From contig NC_084819.1 of assembly GCF_963583255.1 (NCBI RefSeq), positions 3,107,501 through 3,171,500 on the forward strand: a stretch of DNA of 64,000 nucleotides, written 5' to 3'. Below the pieces are notes generated by a model. It was not told the origin of the DNA. It did no database searches and was given only the letters and a program-made list of their open reading frames with translations. A program made the position numbers and the translations under genes. Each line of letters starts with the position of its first letter. Position 1 is the stretch's first letter. The stretch comes from Pyrus communis. Lineage: Eukaryota; Streptophyta; Magnoliopsida; Rosales; Rosaceae. Positions 23,481 through 33,663 of the stretch are shown here, one piece after another.

Positions 23481-23690
23481 TACAGACCACATTAGGTGGT
23501 TCCGACTCGTAGGTGACCCGCGATTATTCGCACAACCTTCATGTGATCGTAGCACTAGAGCGTATATATGTATTACACCCAGGCCTGTCGTACAGACCAC
23601 TTTAGGTGGTTCCGACTTGTGGGCAGGTTCAGTTATTGAGTTTGAGATTTGAGCTCTATATGCAGCCGTACAGGTCACATTAGGTGACTC
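23481..23690. repeat. Three short stem-loop repeats in the LTR
   Basis: TACAGACCACATTAGGTGGT and close variants recur at 23481, 23591 and about 23668, each able to form a small stem (ACCAC/GTGGT or GTCAC/GTGAC) and each followed by TCCGAC or TCCGGC. Confidence 0.8.
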
Positions 23691-24707
23691 CGGCTGCCAG
23701 ATTATATGTTACTGATATGATTTATACCTGAGCACTTGCATTTCATTATGAGATTTTGACATGGCATATTCTTGAGCATGATTAGCATATCTATACATAC
23801 GTATATATGTTTATTTTCTGGGAAGTATACAGGTTTTACGGCGAGGGGTTAGAGTGTATTTTCTAAATGGTTTTCGAAAAGCTTTGTTTTTGCCCACTCA
23901 CGCTTTTGTTTTGCGCCCCTCCAGGTTTTAGTTGCTTAGCAGTTACGGTGGTTTCCCAGAGGGCTTTCTCGGCATTTCTGACAGACGCTCACCAGCGTAG
24001 GGTCACCTTCGGGTGTACTATTGTTGAATCATTTTTCTTTGGACTGCTGTAGATTTTATGCTCTGAACTTAGCGTCTCACTTACGCTAGCACTTGTTTTT
24101 ACTACTTTGTATGCTAGTTTCTAATTATTCGTACTTTTTATATTACTATTTTATTAGCTTCCGCACGTGCACATGGTTACGTCACCTCCGTGTGACGGCC
24201 AGCACGCCCTGATCTCGGTCGAGGTGTGTCAAGAAGGTCTTGGTTTTGAAATTATAAGAGTTTAAATTTATGAAATTTGGCTAAATGATCAAAAAGTTTA
24301 ATCATAAACAATGGTTTTTTGTTGTTTAAAATTAACAAGAGGTCTTGAGTTTGAAATGCTATGTGCATGTTTATTCTTTTCAATTTTTATGATTTTCTAT
24401 TTGGTTATTAATTTCTTTTTAATTACTATGTAGTAGCTATGTGGGTTACAGTTTTTAAACACTTTCAAAGCTCAGATAAAAAGGAAAACAAAACTCATCA
24501 TCTATCTACTTGTAAACCTAGGGTTTTTTTGTTCCCTTTTGCCGATACAAAATAAATTAGTTTTTTCATATTTCTAAATTGCTAAGTTGAAGTGCTTTTC
24601 TAATGATCTTTTTATTGAAATTGTAAAAACAAATAAATTTCTTGTATGAAGTTAGGGCATATTTTTTAGCAACGTCTCGGGCTTATAAAATCTCAAGACC
24701 GGCCTTA

Positions 24708-24840
24708 GCTTTCTGGGTTTTTACTTTCATGCTCTGCGGTTGGGATTAGCTGCCTGTGCTTTTCCCTTCCGTTTTATGTGTTTCTTCTTTGGAGGTTTCC
24801 CTCCTGTTTTAATGAATATGTTTCCTCGACCAATAAAAAA
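24708..24840 (+). mobile_element. 3' end of the interrupted LINE
   Basis: TTTCTGGGTTTTTACTTTCA through TGAATATGTTTCCTCGACC to a terminal A run looks like a LINE 3' untranslated end. It sits on the far side of the insertion relative to the ORF2 relic at 19560-20540. Confidence 0.6.
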
Positions 24841-24842
24841 AA

Positions 24843-24998
24843 AGGAACTTTAACGAAAAGGTCATGATACTGTTCACTTTAACGAAAAAATATATTTTTA
24901 TATTAAAAAGTCAATCCTAATACTATTCACTTTATCCTTTAGTTTGTCATTATCGTTAAAACTCAAAAATTTCAAACCCTTTTCATTAGTTTTCCTAA
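24843..24998. mobile_element. MITE
   Basis: Inverted ends GGAACTTTAACGAAAA and TTTTCATTAGTTTTCC, with GTTCACTTTAACG and CTATTCACTTTATCC inside. The same family hosts the Cassandra element at 30829-31465. A poly(A) run follows at 24998-25020. Confidence 0.65.
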
Positions 24999-25024
24999 AA
25001 AAAAAAAAAAAAAAAAAAAAGGGT

Positions 25025-26424
25025 AGCCACTGGTGGGCTAGAGCCTAGATCTAATCTAACGGCAGTTGATATCCCACTTGAAAGTGAAACAACAGTTCAT
25101 CAACAGCTGGACAAAAACCGCACTCCGAGTCTGTTACGGAGCATTTTAATTATTTTTAATATATATAAACATCTTATTTATGTTTAAAAAAAAAGAAAAA
25201 GAAGAGTTTTTTTTTTTTTTTTTTTTTGTAAAAAAAAAAAAGGTTTGTTGTTGGCGAAATCATGACAACTCATTCTTTTAAGGGGTAAAGAAGACTTACA
25301 GAGCATTTTAGTCTTTCTTTAGCTAGCTACAATCGTGTAATTCATCAGTGCTAGGAATCGAACTTAGAATGAACCTTGTGAAGTATGGACTTGAAATTAA
25401 CAAATGAGTCCGGGTTGCCTTGTGAAGTACGAACTTGGAATTAACAGATGAGTCCGAGTGGAACCCAGGAGGAGTGCGAGTGGCTTGGTCAACCTATAAT
25501 TAACAGACGAGATTAATACGAAGACCTGCTAATTGAACTTTTTAATTATACAACAGAGTATCTGATCACATATTGCACAAAACGCGCACAAACTGCTGCC
25601 CTACGTGTTTTAATACTTTACATGCATAAACTAGTATCTAGTCAATTTACAAGACTTGGGGACTGCTCCAAGTCAATGAGACAATAAAGGAAAATACAAG
25701 ATTCCTAATTCAATTACAATTAAACCAAATCTAATAGGAGAACCTGAAGGAAAATGGGTATCGGGTCGGGTTTGGTATTGTAATGCGGTTCTTGAATCCA
25801 CCCCAATTTTTTTTTTATTAATATAACTTTATCAAGAGATGCTCAACTGCTAACAAATTAGTAACTTGATAAAGTGATAATCATTTGTATAAAAAAAAAT
25901 AAAAAATACAGTGCTAACGACTTGTTTGTGTTCACTCCACAAAATAACTTAATAACTAATATTTTAATGATAATCTAAAAAATTATCGGTTAAGATTATG
26001 AGACAGATTGTAGAGCAGAAACATATTAGTTGTTAACATATCATGAAGCTCTACCAACACTTAATCCCATATAGATGAATGATCAAAGCTCCGGTTTGTC
26101 TTTTTTTATACAATGATATATTTAACTAGGATAAAAAATAAATTGATATTGAACTGTTATCCATGAATTTAACTTCGTACCTCTCATTTACAATTTACAA
26201 GTGAAGAGGTAGAAGTTAGAAGAAAAAGAAATGATGAGATCATAATTTTTTATAAGTAAAGTAAAAATAAATAAATAAATAAATGTCTCCATTACTCCAT
26301 AGTTGGGGAAATTTTTTAGTGTGTTGGAAACACGGCTTGATACAAAGTGTCAAAATAAAAGAGGTTGGAATATTACAACACTTGATGTACCAGGTCGTGT
26401 TTTCGGTTCAATAAAAAATCGGGA
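25025..26424. other. Intergenic, no gene seen
   Basis: AT-rich sequence with A and T runs. Only a short tandem duplication (CTTGTGAAGTA...GAGTCCG, about 25375-25465) stands out. Confidence 0.5.
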
Positions 26425-27265
26425 GACTTTGGATGCGGCCCTATCTATCAATATTCTTTGACTGAAACTTTGATGGTTTTCAATTTTTGATCAAAGTCCC
26501 TGAAGTTAATGTGATAATTTATTTCTATTATGTTACTATATTTTTAAATTAAAAAAATTAAAATTTATAGTTGTTTATGTTAATGAGATTTAAATAAAAA
26601 CCCATAATTTGTGGGATTCAAAATATTAAAGTATAAATTATACTATTGTGTGTGTATATATATACAAACATGGGTACATTCATCAAAATTTAAAAAAAAG
26701 TTTTATTGTGCCAAAACATGGGTACATTCTTCAAAACCACAAAAAAAAAAAAAATAGATATTAGGCTTAATAATATTAGTAAATTTCTTCGAAAAACTTG
26801 ACATAGATACATTCTCAAATCAAAGAAAAACAATGTAAACATATATGTTTAAAATGGATTAGAAAAAAATTGAATTGATTTTATATTAAAAAAGGGTACA
26901 TTTTACATATAACAAATTTGTATATTTAAGAATGGGTACATTTTAAGATTAAAATTTTGAAAAAATTACATGAATGAATATATATATATATATATATATA
27001 TATAAGATTAAAATTTTGAAAACATTTTTTAAAAAGCTAAAAAGCTAATTTTCTATTTATTTTGCAGATGTTTTGGATTAAAAATTAGTTAGGAATTTAA
27101 TAAAGGTGTGAGTGTTAAAATTCTAAATCAATTATTAATTTTTATTTAAAAAATTTATGTAACTGACATGTAAATTCATTATTACATTAATGCAAGGGAC
27201 TTGGATCAAAATATGAAAACTGATAAAGTTTCAGTCAATAAACATTAGTAATTAGGGACCCAATA
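26425..27265. mobile_element. Foldback MITE-like element with GGGTACA repeats
   Basis: Inverted ends of about 70 bp: GACTGAAACTTTGATGGTTT then GATCAAAGTCCCT on the left, and GGGACTTGGATCAAA then GATAAAGTTTCAGTCAA on the right. The interior is AT-rich with repeated GGGTACATT. The element at 44105-45060 is related. Confidence 0.7.
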
Positions 27266-27334
27266 CTAATTTTTCCTTATATCTTTGTATAAAAATAAAA
27301 AAAAAGTTTTCTATGAATAAAAATACAAGATAAT

Positions 27335-27655
27335 TGGAGCAATGGTGCATAAACTTTAACTGAATTAGAGCAATAGTCTATAGATTTTAACTCAATTAGC
27401 GCTTTGGTCCCTAAATTAAAATTCGTGATTATTGATCTCTGAATTTACTATAATGTGGAGTAATGATTATTTTGGCTAACTCCGTTTTTACCAATTTAAA
27501 CCCCTTATTTTGGATATAGAATCTAGCAGAATTAAGCAAAAAGAACATTGCTCCACATTATAATAAATTTAGAGACTAATACTCACGAAATTTTTAGTTC
27601 AAAGATCAAAATTCCAAGTTGGCCGAAAGTCAAGAATTGTTGCTCCAATTTTCTC
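27335..27655. mobile_element. Foldback MITE
   Basis: Ends TTGGAGCAATGG and TTGTTGCTCCAA are inverted, and internal ATTATAATGTGGAG-type motifs mirror each other (TATAATGTGGAGTAATG / CATTGCTCCACATTATA). A diverged fragment of the same family is at about 2730-2870. Confidence 0.65.
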
Positions 27656-27711
27656 ATCAAATTACTCCTCGAACGTTGGTTTGTAAAATTATTCTTTGTA
27701 AAATAAAAGGG

Positions 27712-27790
27712 AATTGTTATTGACACTCCAAAATTCTCATTTTGTACTCTAAACTTTTTCTATTTTTGAAGTGTCAACAATGATTCGCAA
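27712..27790. mobile_element. Short foldback MITE fragment
   Basis: TTATTGACACTCCAAAATTC and the following AAGTGTCAACAATG match the better preserved palindromic element at 37556-37676. Confidence 0.5.
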
Positions 27791-28194
27791 ATAAAATTGT
27801 CATCAAAATGGTAAAACAAATCAACCGAAATAAGAATAACCCTGCTCTCTTCTGGGGGCGTCCTCGGCGTATGCTTGCGGAAGCAAGCTAAAACTGAAAT
27901 TTAGTTGTATGCTTGCAGGACCAGGAAGATTTTTCATTGCAAAAGATAACTAGTGTTGACTTGAATGTCACATGTTGTTGAGTTTTTTCTGTCTTAATTT
28001 ACCTGGAGGGTTAAGTAAACGAAGGAGGAACGCCTCCTAGTTCCAGACAAGTTAGCAGTGCAATCTGTCGACCTCAGGACCAATGTCGTCTCGCCATTTA
28101 ACCTCGAAAAACGTACAGAATGTATAAAATGGTTTTAAAACATGGTTTCTCTATCATTTTTATCCTTTTTTTAATTTTAATTTAATTTAATTTT

Positions 28195-28335
28195 TTATTT
28201 TTTATAACAATCGATATCATCTACATTAAGGAGAGAGGGTGATCTTAACCTCACAATAGGCTAGCAATAATGTGATTCAAATTTGCCTTTGATAAGTATC
28301 GAACCTAAAACCTCTTACTTACCAGTTCCTAGCAT
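28195..28335 (-). mobile_element. tRNA-derived SINE-like copy
   Basis: Contains TATCGAACCTAAAACC (box B-like on the minus strand) and the GCTAGCAATAATGTGATTCA block characteristic of this family. See also 2205-2372 and 43575-43705. Confidence 0.5.
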
Positions 28336-28839
28336 TTTTATCTAAGAAATGAATGTCAAATTCGTAAATTGCACATCGTGGGAAGAAACTGCACATTTGC
28401 ATATGGGAGGAAACTACGCATTTGGCTTTGCAACTTTCTGTCGAACTTACACGTGTAGATGATTATCTTGATAACTACATATGTAAGTTCAGAATAGAGA
28501 TGGTAATCGGCTTTTGGACATTTGGTCGCATTTTTTTCATTTGTTTGAAGCAAGGTCATATTGTATTTGTCGAATAAATTAAAGTTATTGTGACAGCTTT
28601 CCATTGGTTTTTGGTGTGAGACTCAACTATGTGAGAGATTTTTTAATGAGAAAATTCATTTTAATTTTTGGTAAAAATAATTTTTAGATTAAAACTATAA
28701 GTAAGATTAAAATCTAATTTTAGTCTCTTGATACATTAATCATCTCATTTATTAATTATATTTTTGATGTTTTAATTATTTCTCTTTTTCTTCCTAATTT
28801 TAATGTATTAATTTTATTTCATTATAATTATAATTTTCA

Positions 28840-29002
28840 TTTCATTCATCATAATATATTTTGTTGTAAATATTTAGATAAATTAATTTTTATTTTACAA
28901 TATATTTCGATATACTTTGTGTTCTTCATTTAGGTACATTAAATTCATTATAATACATTTTAGTGCATAGATTTAGGCACACATTTCAGTACATACATTT
29001 CG
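28840..29002. repeat. AT-rich GGTAC-repeat element, left part (right part 30348-30660)
   Basis: CATTTAGGTACATTAA and CATTTCAGTACATACA blocks alternate on both sides of the Cassandra array, showing that the array landed inside this element. Further copies are at about 32835-33125 (inverted) and 40960-41400. Confidence 0.65.
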
Positions 29003-30347
29003 TGTAACATCCCACATCGCCCAGGGGAGTGATCCTTAAATGTATATTCTCATCCCTACCTAGCACGAGGCTTTTTGGGAGCTCACTGGCTTCGGGTTCC
29101 TTAGGAACTCCGAAGTTAAGCGAGAAGGAGGTTAGAGCACTCCCATGATGGGTAACCCACTGGGAAGTTGCTCGTGAGTTCCCAAAAACAAAACCGTGAG
29201 GGAATGGTAAGCCCAAAGCGGACAATATCATGCTACGGTGGTGGAGCGGGCCCGGGAAGTGATCCGCCCTGGGGCGGGATGTGACAATTTGGTATCAGAG
29301 CCTAACCCTGGTCATGGTGTGCCGACGAGGACGTTGGGCCCCTAAGGGGGGTGGATTGTGACATCCCACATCACCCAGGGGAGTGATCCTTATATGTATA
29401 TTCTCATCCTTACCTAGCACGAGGCCTTTTGGGAGCTCACTGGCTTCGGGTTCTGTAGGAACTCCGAAGTTAAGCGAGAAGGGCGCTAGAGCAATCCCAT
29501 GATGGGTGACCTACTGGGAAGTTGCTCGTGAGTTCCCAAAAACAAAACCGTGAGGGAATGGTAAGCCCAAGGCGGACAATATCGTACTACGGTGGTGGAG
29601 TCGGGCCCGAGAAGTGATCCGCCTCGGGCCGGGATGTGACAATTTGGTATCAGAGCCTAACCCTGGCTGTGGTGTGCCGACGAGGACGTCGGGCCCTTAA
29701 GGGGGGTGGATTGTAACATCCCACATCGCCTAGGGGAGTGATCCTTAAATGTATATTCTCATCCCTACTTAGCACGATGCCTTTTGGGAGCTCACTGGCT
29801 TCAGGTTCCTTAGGAACTCCGAAGTTAAGCGAGAAGGGGGCTAGAGCACTCCCATGATGGGTTACCCACTGGGAAGTTGCTCGTGAGTTCCCAAAAACAA
29901 AACCGTGAGGGAATGGTAAGCCCAAAACGGACAATATCATGCTACGGTGGTGGAGCGGGCCTGGGAAGTGATCCGCCTCGGGCCGGGATACGACAATTGG
30001 TATCAGAGCCTAACCCTGGTCGCGGTGTGCCGACGAGGATGTCGGGCCCTAAGGGGGGTGGATTATGGCATCCCACATCGCCCAAGGGAGTGATCCTTAA
30101 ATGTATATTCTCATCTCTACTTAGCACGAGGCCTTTTGGGAACTCACTGGCTTCGGGTTCCGTAGGAACTCCGAAGTTAAGCGAGAAGGGGGCTAGAGCA
30201 ATCCCATGATGGGTGACCCACTGGGAAGTTGCTCGTGAGTTCCCAAAAACAAAACCGTGAGGGAATGGTAAGCCCAAAGCGGACAATATCGTGCTACGGT
30301 GGTGGAGCGGGCCCGGGAAGTGGTCCCACCCGGGCCGGGATGTGACA
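29003..30347 (+). mobile_element. Tandem Cassandra array: four LTRs, three internal regions
   Basis: LTRs at 29003-29286, 29357-29641, 29712-29995 and 30064-30347 alternate with 68- to 70-bp internal regions. Each internal region has the Met-tRNA primer-binding site (TGGTATCAGAGCC at 29290 and its counterparts) and a GGGGGGTGGAT purine tract. One target duplication, TTTCG (28998-29002 and 30348-30352), brackets the whole array, so it behaves as a single insertion expanded by recombination between LTRs or by template switching. Each LTR carries the 5S-like stretch GAACTCCGAAGTTAAGCGAG with a downstream GATGGGT box. Open frames of 81-138 codons here are by-products of the conserved LTR. Confidence 0.95.
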
Positions 30348-30660
30348 TTTCGATACAAATATTTAGGTACATTAATTCAATATAATACATTTCAGTACGT
30401 TATTTTAATATAATACATTTTGGTACATTAGTTTAATATAATACATTTCAGTGCATACATTTAGGTACATACATTTCAGTACTAACATTTAAATACATTA
30501 ATTTAATAAATACATTTTCGGTACTAACATTTAGGTACATTAATTGAGTTTTTCAAGTTTCAAGAATGTTAAATAAAATTAATAAATTAAAAAAACTTTT
30601 GTTAGGTAAAAAAAAATTAAAATGTATATATCAATAAATTTAAATATTTAATAGGAGAAA
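30348..30660. repeat. AT-rich GGTAC-repeat element, right part
   Basis: Continuation of the host element, with at least seven short units of the type ATTTAGGTACATTAATTTAA. Its right end (AAGAATGTTAAATAAAATTA) appears inverted at about 32995-33015. Confidence 0.65.
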
Positions 30661-30776
30661 TTGAATAAAATACACATTAATTATTTTAAATTAAGGGCAC
30701 AACAATGGACTATAATTAATATGTAATCTAACATAAGATTTATTTTAAATTTCAATCTTTTTCAAGATTAAAGTTA

Positions 30777-31610
30777 GGAAACCTCATTGATTAAAATAAA
30801 AACTAATGAAAATGGTTTGAAAACTTTGTGTCACATCCCGGCCTGGGCCGGACCACTTCCCGGGCCCGCTCCACCACCGTAGCACGATATTATCCGCTTT
30901 GGGCTTACCATTCCCTCACGATTTTGTTTTTGGGAACTCACGAGCAACTTCCCAGTGGGTCACCCATCATGGGATTGCTCTAGCCCCTTCTCGCTTAACT
31001 TCGGAGTTCCTACGGAACTCGAAGCCAGTGAGCTCCCAAAAGGCCTCGTGCTAGGTAAGGATGGGAATATACATATAAGGATCACACCCCTGGGCGATGT
31101 GGGATGTCACAATCCACCCCCCTTAGGGGCCCGACGTCCTCGTCGGCACACACGCAGCCAGGGTTAGGTTCTGATACCAAATTGTCACATCTCGGCCCGG
31201 GCCGGACCACTTCCAGGGCCCGCTCCACCACCGTAGCACGATATTATCCGCTTTGGGCTTACCATTCCCTCACGGTTTTGTTTTTGGGAACTCACGAGCA
31301 ACTTCCCAGTGGGTCACCCATCATGAGATTGCTCTAGCCCCTTCTCGCTTAACTTCGGAGTTCCTACGGAACTCGAAGCCAGTGAGCTCCCAAAAGGCCT
31401 CGTGCTAGGTAAGGATTGGAATATACATATAAGGATCATACCCCTAGGCGATGTGGGATGTCACACTTTGAGTTTTAATAAAAATGACAAAAATGTGTTA
31501 TAAATAAATAGTACCATGATTGACTTTTTAAAGTAAAAATATAATTTTTTTTATTAAAATGAATAATATCGAAAACATTTCGTTAAAATTCTATTGATTA
31601 AAGCCACAAG
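30777..31610. mobile_element. MITE interrupted by Cassandra
   Basis: Left part AGGAAACCTCATTG...AATGAAAATGGTTTG and right part GAGTTTTAATAAAAATGAC...CATTTCGTTAAAATTC together match the family at 24843-24998. The Cassandra copy at 30829-31465 splits it. Confidence 0.65.
30829..31465 (-). mobile_element. Cassandra TRIM retrotransposon, complete
   Basis: LTRs at 30829-31111 and 31183-31465 are very similar (for example, both have ACGATATTATCCGCTTTGGG). The internal region of about 71 bp carries the primer-binding site TGGTATCAGAACC on the minus strand, with one change from TGGTATCAGAGCC. The target duplication CTTTG is perfect at 30824-30828 and 31466-31470. High LTR identity suggests a younger insertion than the copy at 40049-40579. 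Confidence 0.93.
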
Positions 31611-31828
31611 AATCGTCTGCATATACCCCAGTTATGAAGGTTAAAGCCGTAAGAATCGTCCGCATGTCATTTTTGTCAAGATCAAACAAAAAAGAAGAAT
31701 TGTTTGGATGTGATGATTTGTAAGGCAGGCCCCACCTTTGTTCAAATCCAATTTGTTTGATTTGGCTCATTTATGATTGCACTATCAGTGACAATGGACA
31801 AACAACAACGCTTGGCTGCTTGTTAACT

Positions 31829-32185
31829 AGGAGAGATTTTTTAGTGTGATGGAAATAGAGGTAATACATCATGTATTTTTATATAAATGGTGAAAAGTTT
31901 TATTTTTTAAATTATTAACTTTTTAACATATATATCTCATCATTTGTATAATGACACGTGATGTACTATTTCGTGTGCCAAGCATAGTGAAAAATCTCTT
32001 GTTAACCAAGAGAGATTTTTTAATGTGACCGGAACACGGGGTAATATATCACTTGTCACTATACAAATGGTGACATATGTTTGTTAAAAAATAACTTAAA
32101 AAATATATATTTTTACCATTTATATAAAAACACGTAATGTACTATCCGTATTCCGATTCTCATGAAAATTTTCTGTTTAACTAGG
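31829..32185. mobile_element. Two adjacent MITEs of one family
   Basis: Units at about 31829-31999 and 32007-32182 both start GAGAGATTTTTTA(G/A)TGTG and end with inverted AAAAATCTC- or AAAATTTTC-type sequence. GTTAAC(T/C)A(A/G) lies before, between and after them, as expected if the second inserted at the duplicated target of the first. A diverged start is at 26312. Confidence 0.6.
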
Positions 32186-32315
32186 GGACATCCACACTGT
32201 GATTGGCGCCCGCACTGTGAATTGGCTTTGGTGGTTGATTTAGGAAATGTATTTTAATTTAATGTATTAAAAAAAAAAATGCTTGGCTGCTGAAAAAGCG
32301 AAAAGCGTTGGGATA

Positions 32316-32505
32316 TCGTTGGAAACTGACGTTTGGAAGTTTCCAAAAAAACAAAAAACTGACGTTTGCAAGTTTCCAAAAAGAAAAAATAACGTCAGTG
32401 TCCAAAAAAACAAAACACTGACGTCAAAAAGAAAAAATAACGTCAGTTTCCAAAAAAACAAAACACTGACGTTTGCAAGTTTCCAAAAAGAAAAAATGAC
32501 GTTTA
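32316..32505. repeat. Tandem repeat with seven TGACGT/ACGTCA boxes
   Basis: CTGACGTTTGCAAGTTTCCA and AAAGAAAAAATAACGTCAGT modules alternate with A-rich linkers. Seven ACGT-core boxes (the bZIP/TGA-type TGACGT motif) occur within about 190 bp. The 143-codon open frame over this stretch (32283-32714) is explained by the repeat and is not supported as a gene. Confidence 0.7.
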
Positions 32506-33124
32506 GGGTTACACTTTTCATATTTTCTAGAGCATTTTTTCCCTGTTCGGATCCCCCTTATGTTTTTTCTCAATTATGTGTTCCTGGGTTTTGTTTCTTT
32601 TTCGCTTGTGATGTTTGGTTTCTGGGTATACAACGACTGGCGCACACTTCGTATGTTTTATACCTTAGTTTGCTTCATTTGTTTTTATACCACAGTTTTC
32701 AACCTCTGCAATAGTATGAACAGTTTTATTCTGTATGCATACATATATTTGTCTTCTTACTTCTAGGCATTATTTGAAGTGAGATTATGTATTGGGGTTT
32801 TTTAAACTTTAATCATTCAAGAATATTGAAATTTAAGATAAACGTGATGTTAGATAACATATTGATTATAGTCCCTTGATGTGTCCTTAATTCAAAATAA
32901 TTAATGTGCATTTTATTTAATGTCTCCCATTAAATATTTAAATTTATTATTATACAAAATTTAATTTATTTTTTGACTATTTATTTTTCAATTTATTAAT
33001 TTTATTTAACATTCTTCAGACCTGAAAGACTCAATTAATGTATCTAAATGATAGTACCAAAATATATTATATTGAACTATAATAGTACCAAAATGTACCT
33101 AAATGATAGTACCTAAATGATATT

Positions 33125-33182
33125 TCAAACCTGAAGAATAATATATATATATATATATATATTTATTGAAACCTGAAGAATA

Positions 33183-33213
<31 letters not shown>

Positions 33214-33215
33214 AA
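33125..33215. repeat. Duplicated CCTGAAGAATAATA unit with (TA)n
   Basis: AACCTGAAGAATAATATATA occurs at about 33128 and 33171, each followed by a TA dinucleotide run. Confidence 0.85.
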
Positions 33216-33663
33216 ATCTCTAACACAGGGCAGATTGAAATAAAAGAACCAAAGCAAGGGCTGGATTTTAGTATAGGCAGTGATCTGGGCACCCAAATGC
33301 TAACCATATCGTCATAAACGTGCCCTGAACCCTAAAACCCTAAAACCATATCCGTGAAAAAAATTCTTTGAACTGTGACATTCTGTATGTAGAGTTTTCT
33401 CGAGTCGATATAACTAGGTTTCTGGTATTGTCTGGCATAGACCCAATGAATTGGAAATTTACTGAACTTAATTTTCTACCGTCAGTGATTGCCACGTATA
33501 AAATGCCTTGCATGCGATATATATAGTATGTATATAGATTATCTCATAAGCTGAAAGAAAACAGTACAGAGATTTGATAACTGATCGGATAACTGATCAG
33601 ATTACAGAACCAAACTAAAAACCAAAACAAACAACTGAGAAAACGAAAAATAGAGACTCTAGT

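Larger units (their letters stand above)
22067..24230 (+). mobile_element. Ty3/gypsy-type solo LTR (2.16 kb)
   Basis: Starts TGTGACATCCCGTCCCG and ends GAGGTGTGTC(A), flanked by AAGAA at 22062-22066 and 24231-24235. No primer-binding site follows and no internal region adjoins, so it is a solo LTR left by LTR-LTR recombination. It contains a cluster of hairpins at about 22768-22865 and three stem-loop repeats at 23481-23690. A second copy starts at 62938. The Ty3 assignment rests on the terminal sequence and length, not on coding evidence. Confidence 0.78.
20541..24707. mobile_element. TIR-like DNA element interrupting the LINE, itself split by a solo LTR
   Basis: It begins AGGGCCGGCCCAGGCC and ends near CTCAAGACCGGCCT, similar inverted termini of the GGGCCGGCCC type seen in plant DNA elements. 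LINE sequence lies on both sides. Removing the LTR at 22067-24230 leaves about 2 kb with three diverged copies of a TTTAAAATTAACAAGA block. I could not find a convincing target duplication, so the class is uncertain. Confidence 0.5.

Noticed and set aside
29105..29180. A 5S rRNA gene
   Set aside because: The 5S-like stretch covers only the internal promoter and neighbouring bases and lies inside Cassandra LTRs. A full 120-base 5S gene with proper ends is absent.
32283..32714. 143-codon open frame as a gene
   Set aside because: The first half is translated repeat (KKQKTDV, KRKNNVS) and the second half is T-rich with no recognised domain. No promoter or homologue is evident.
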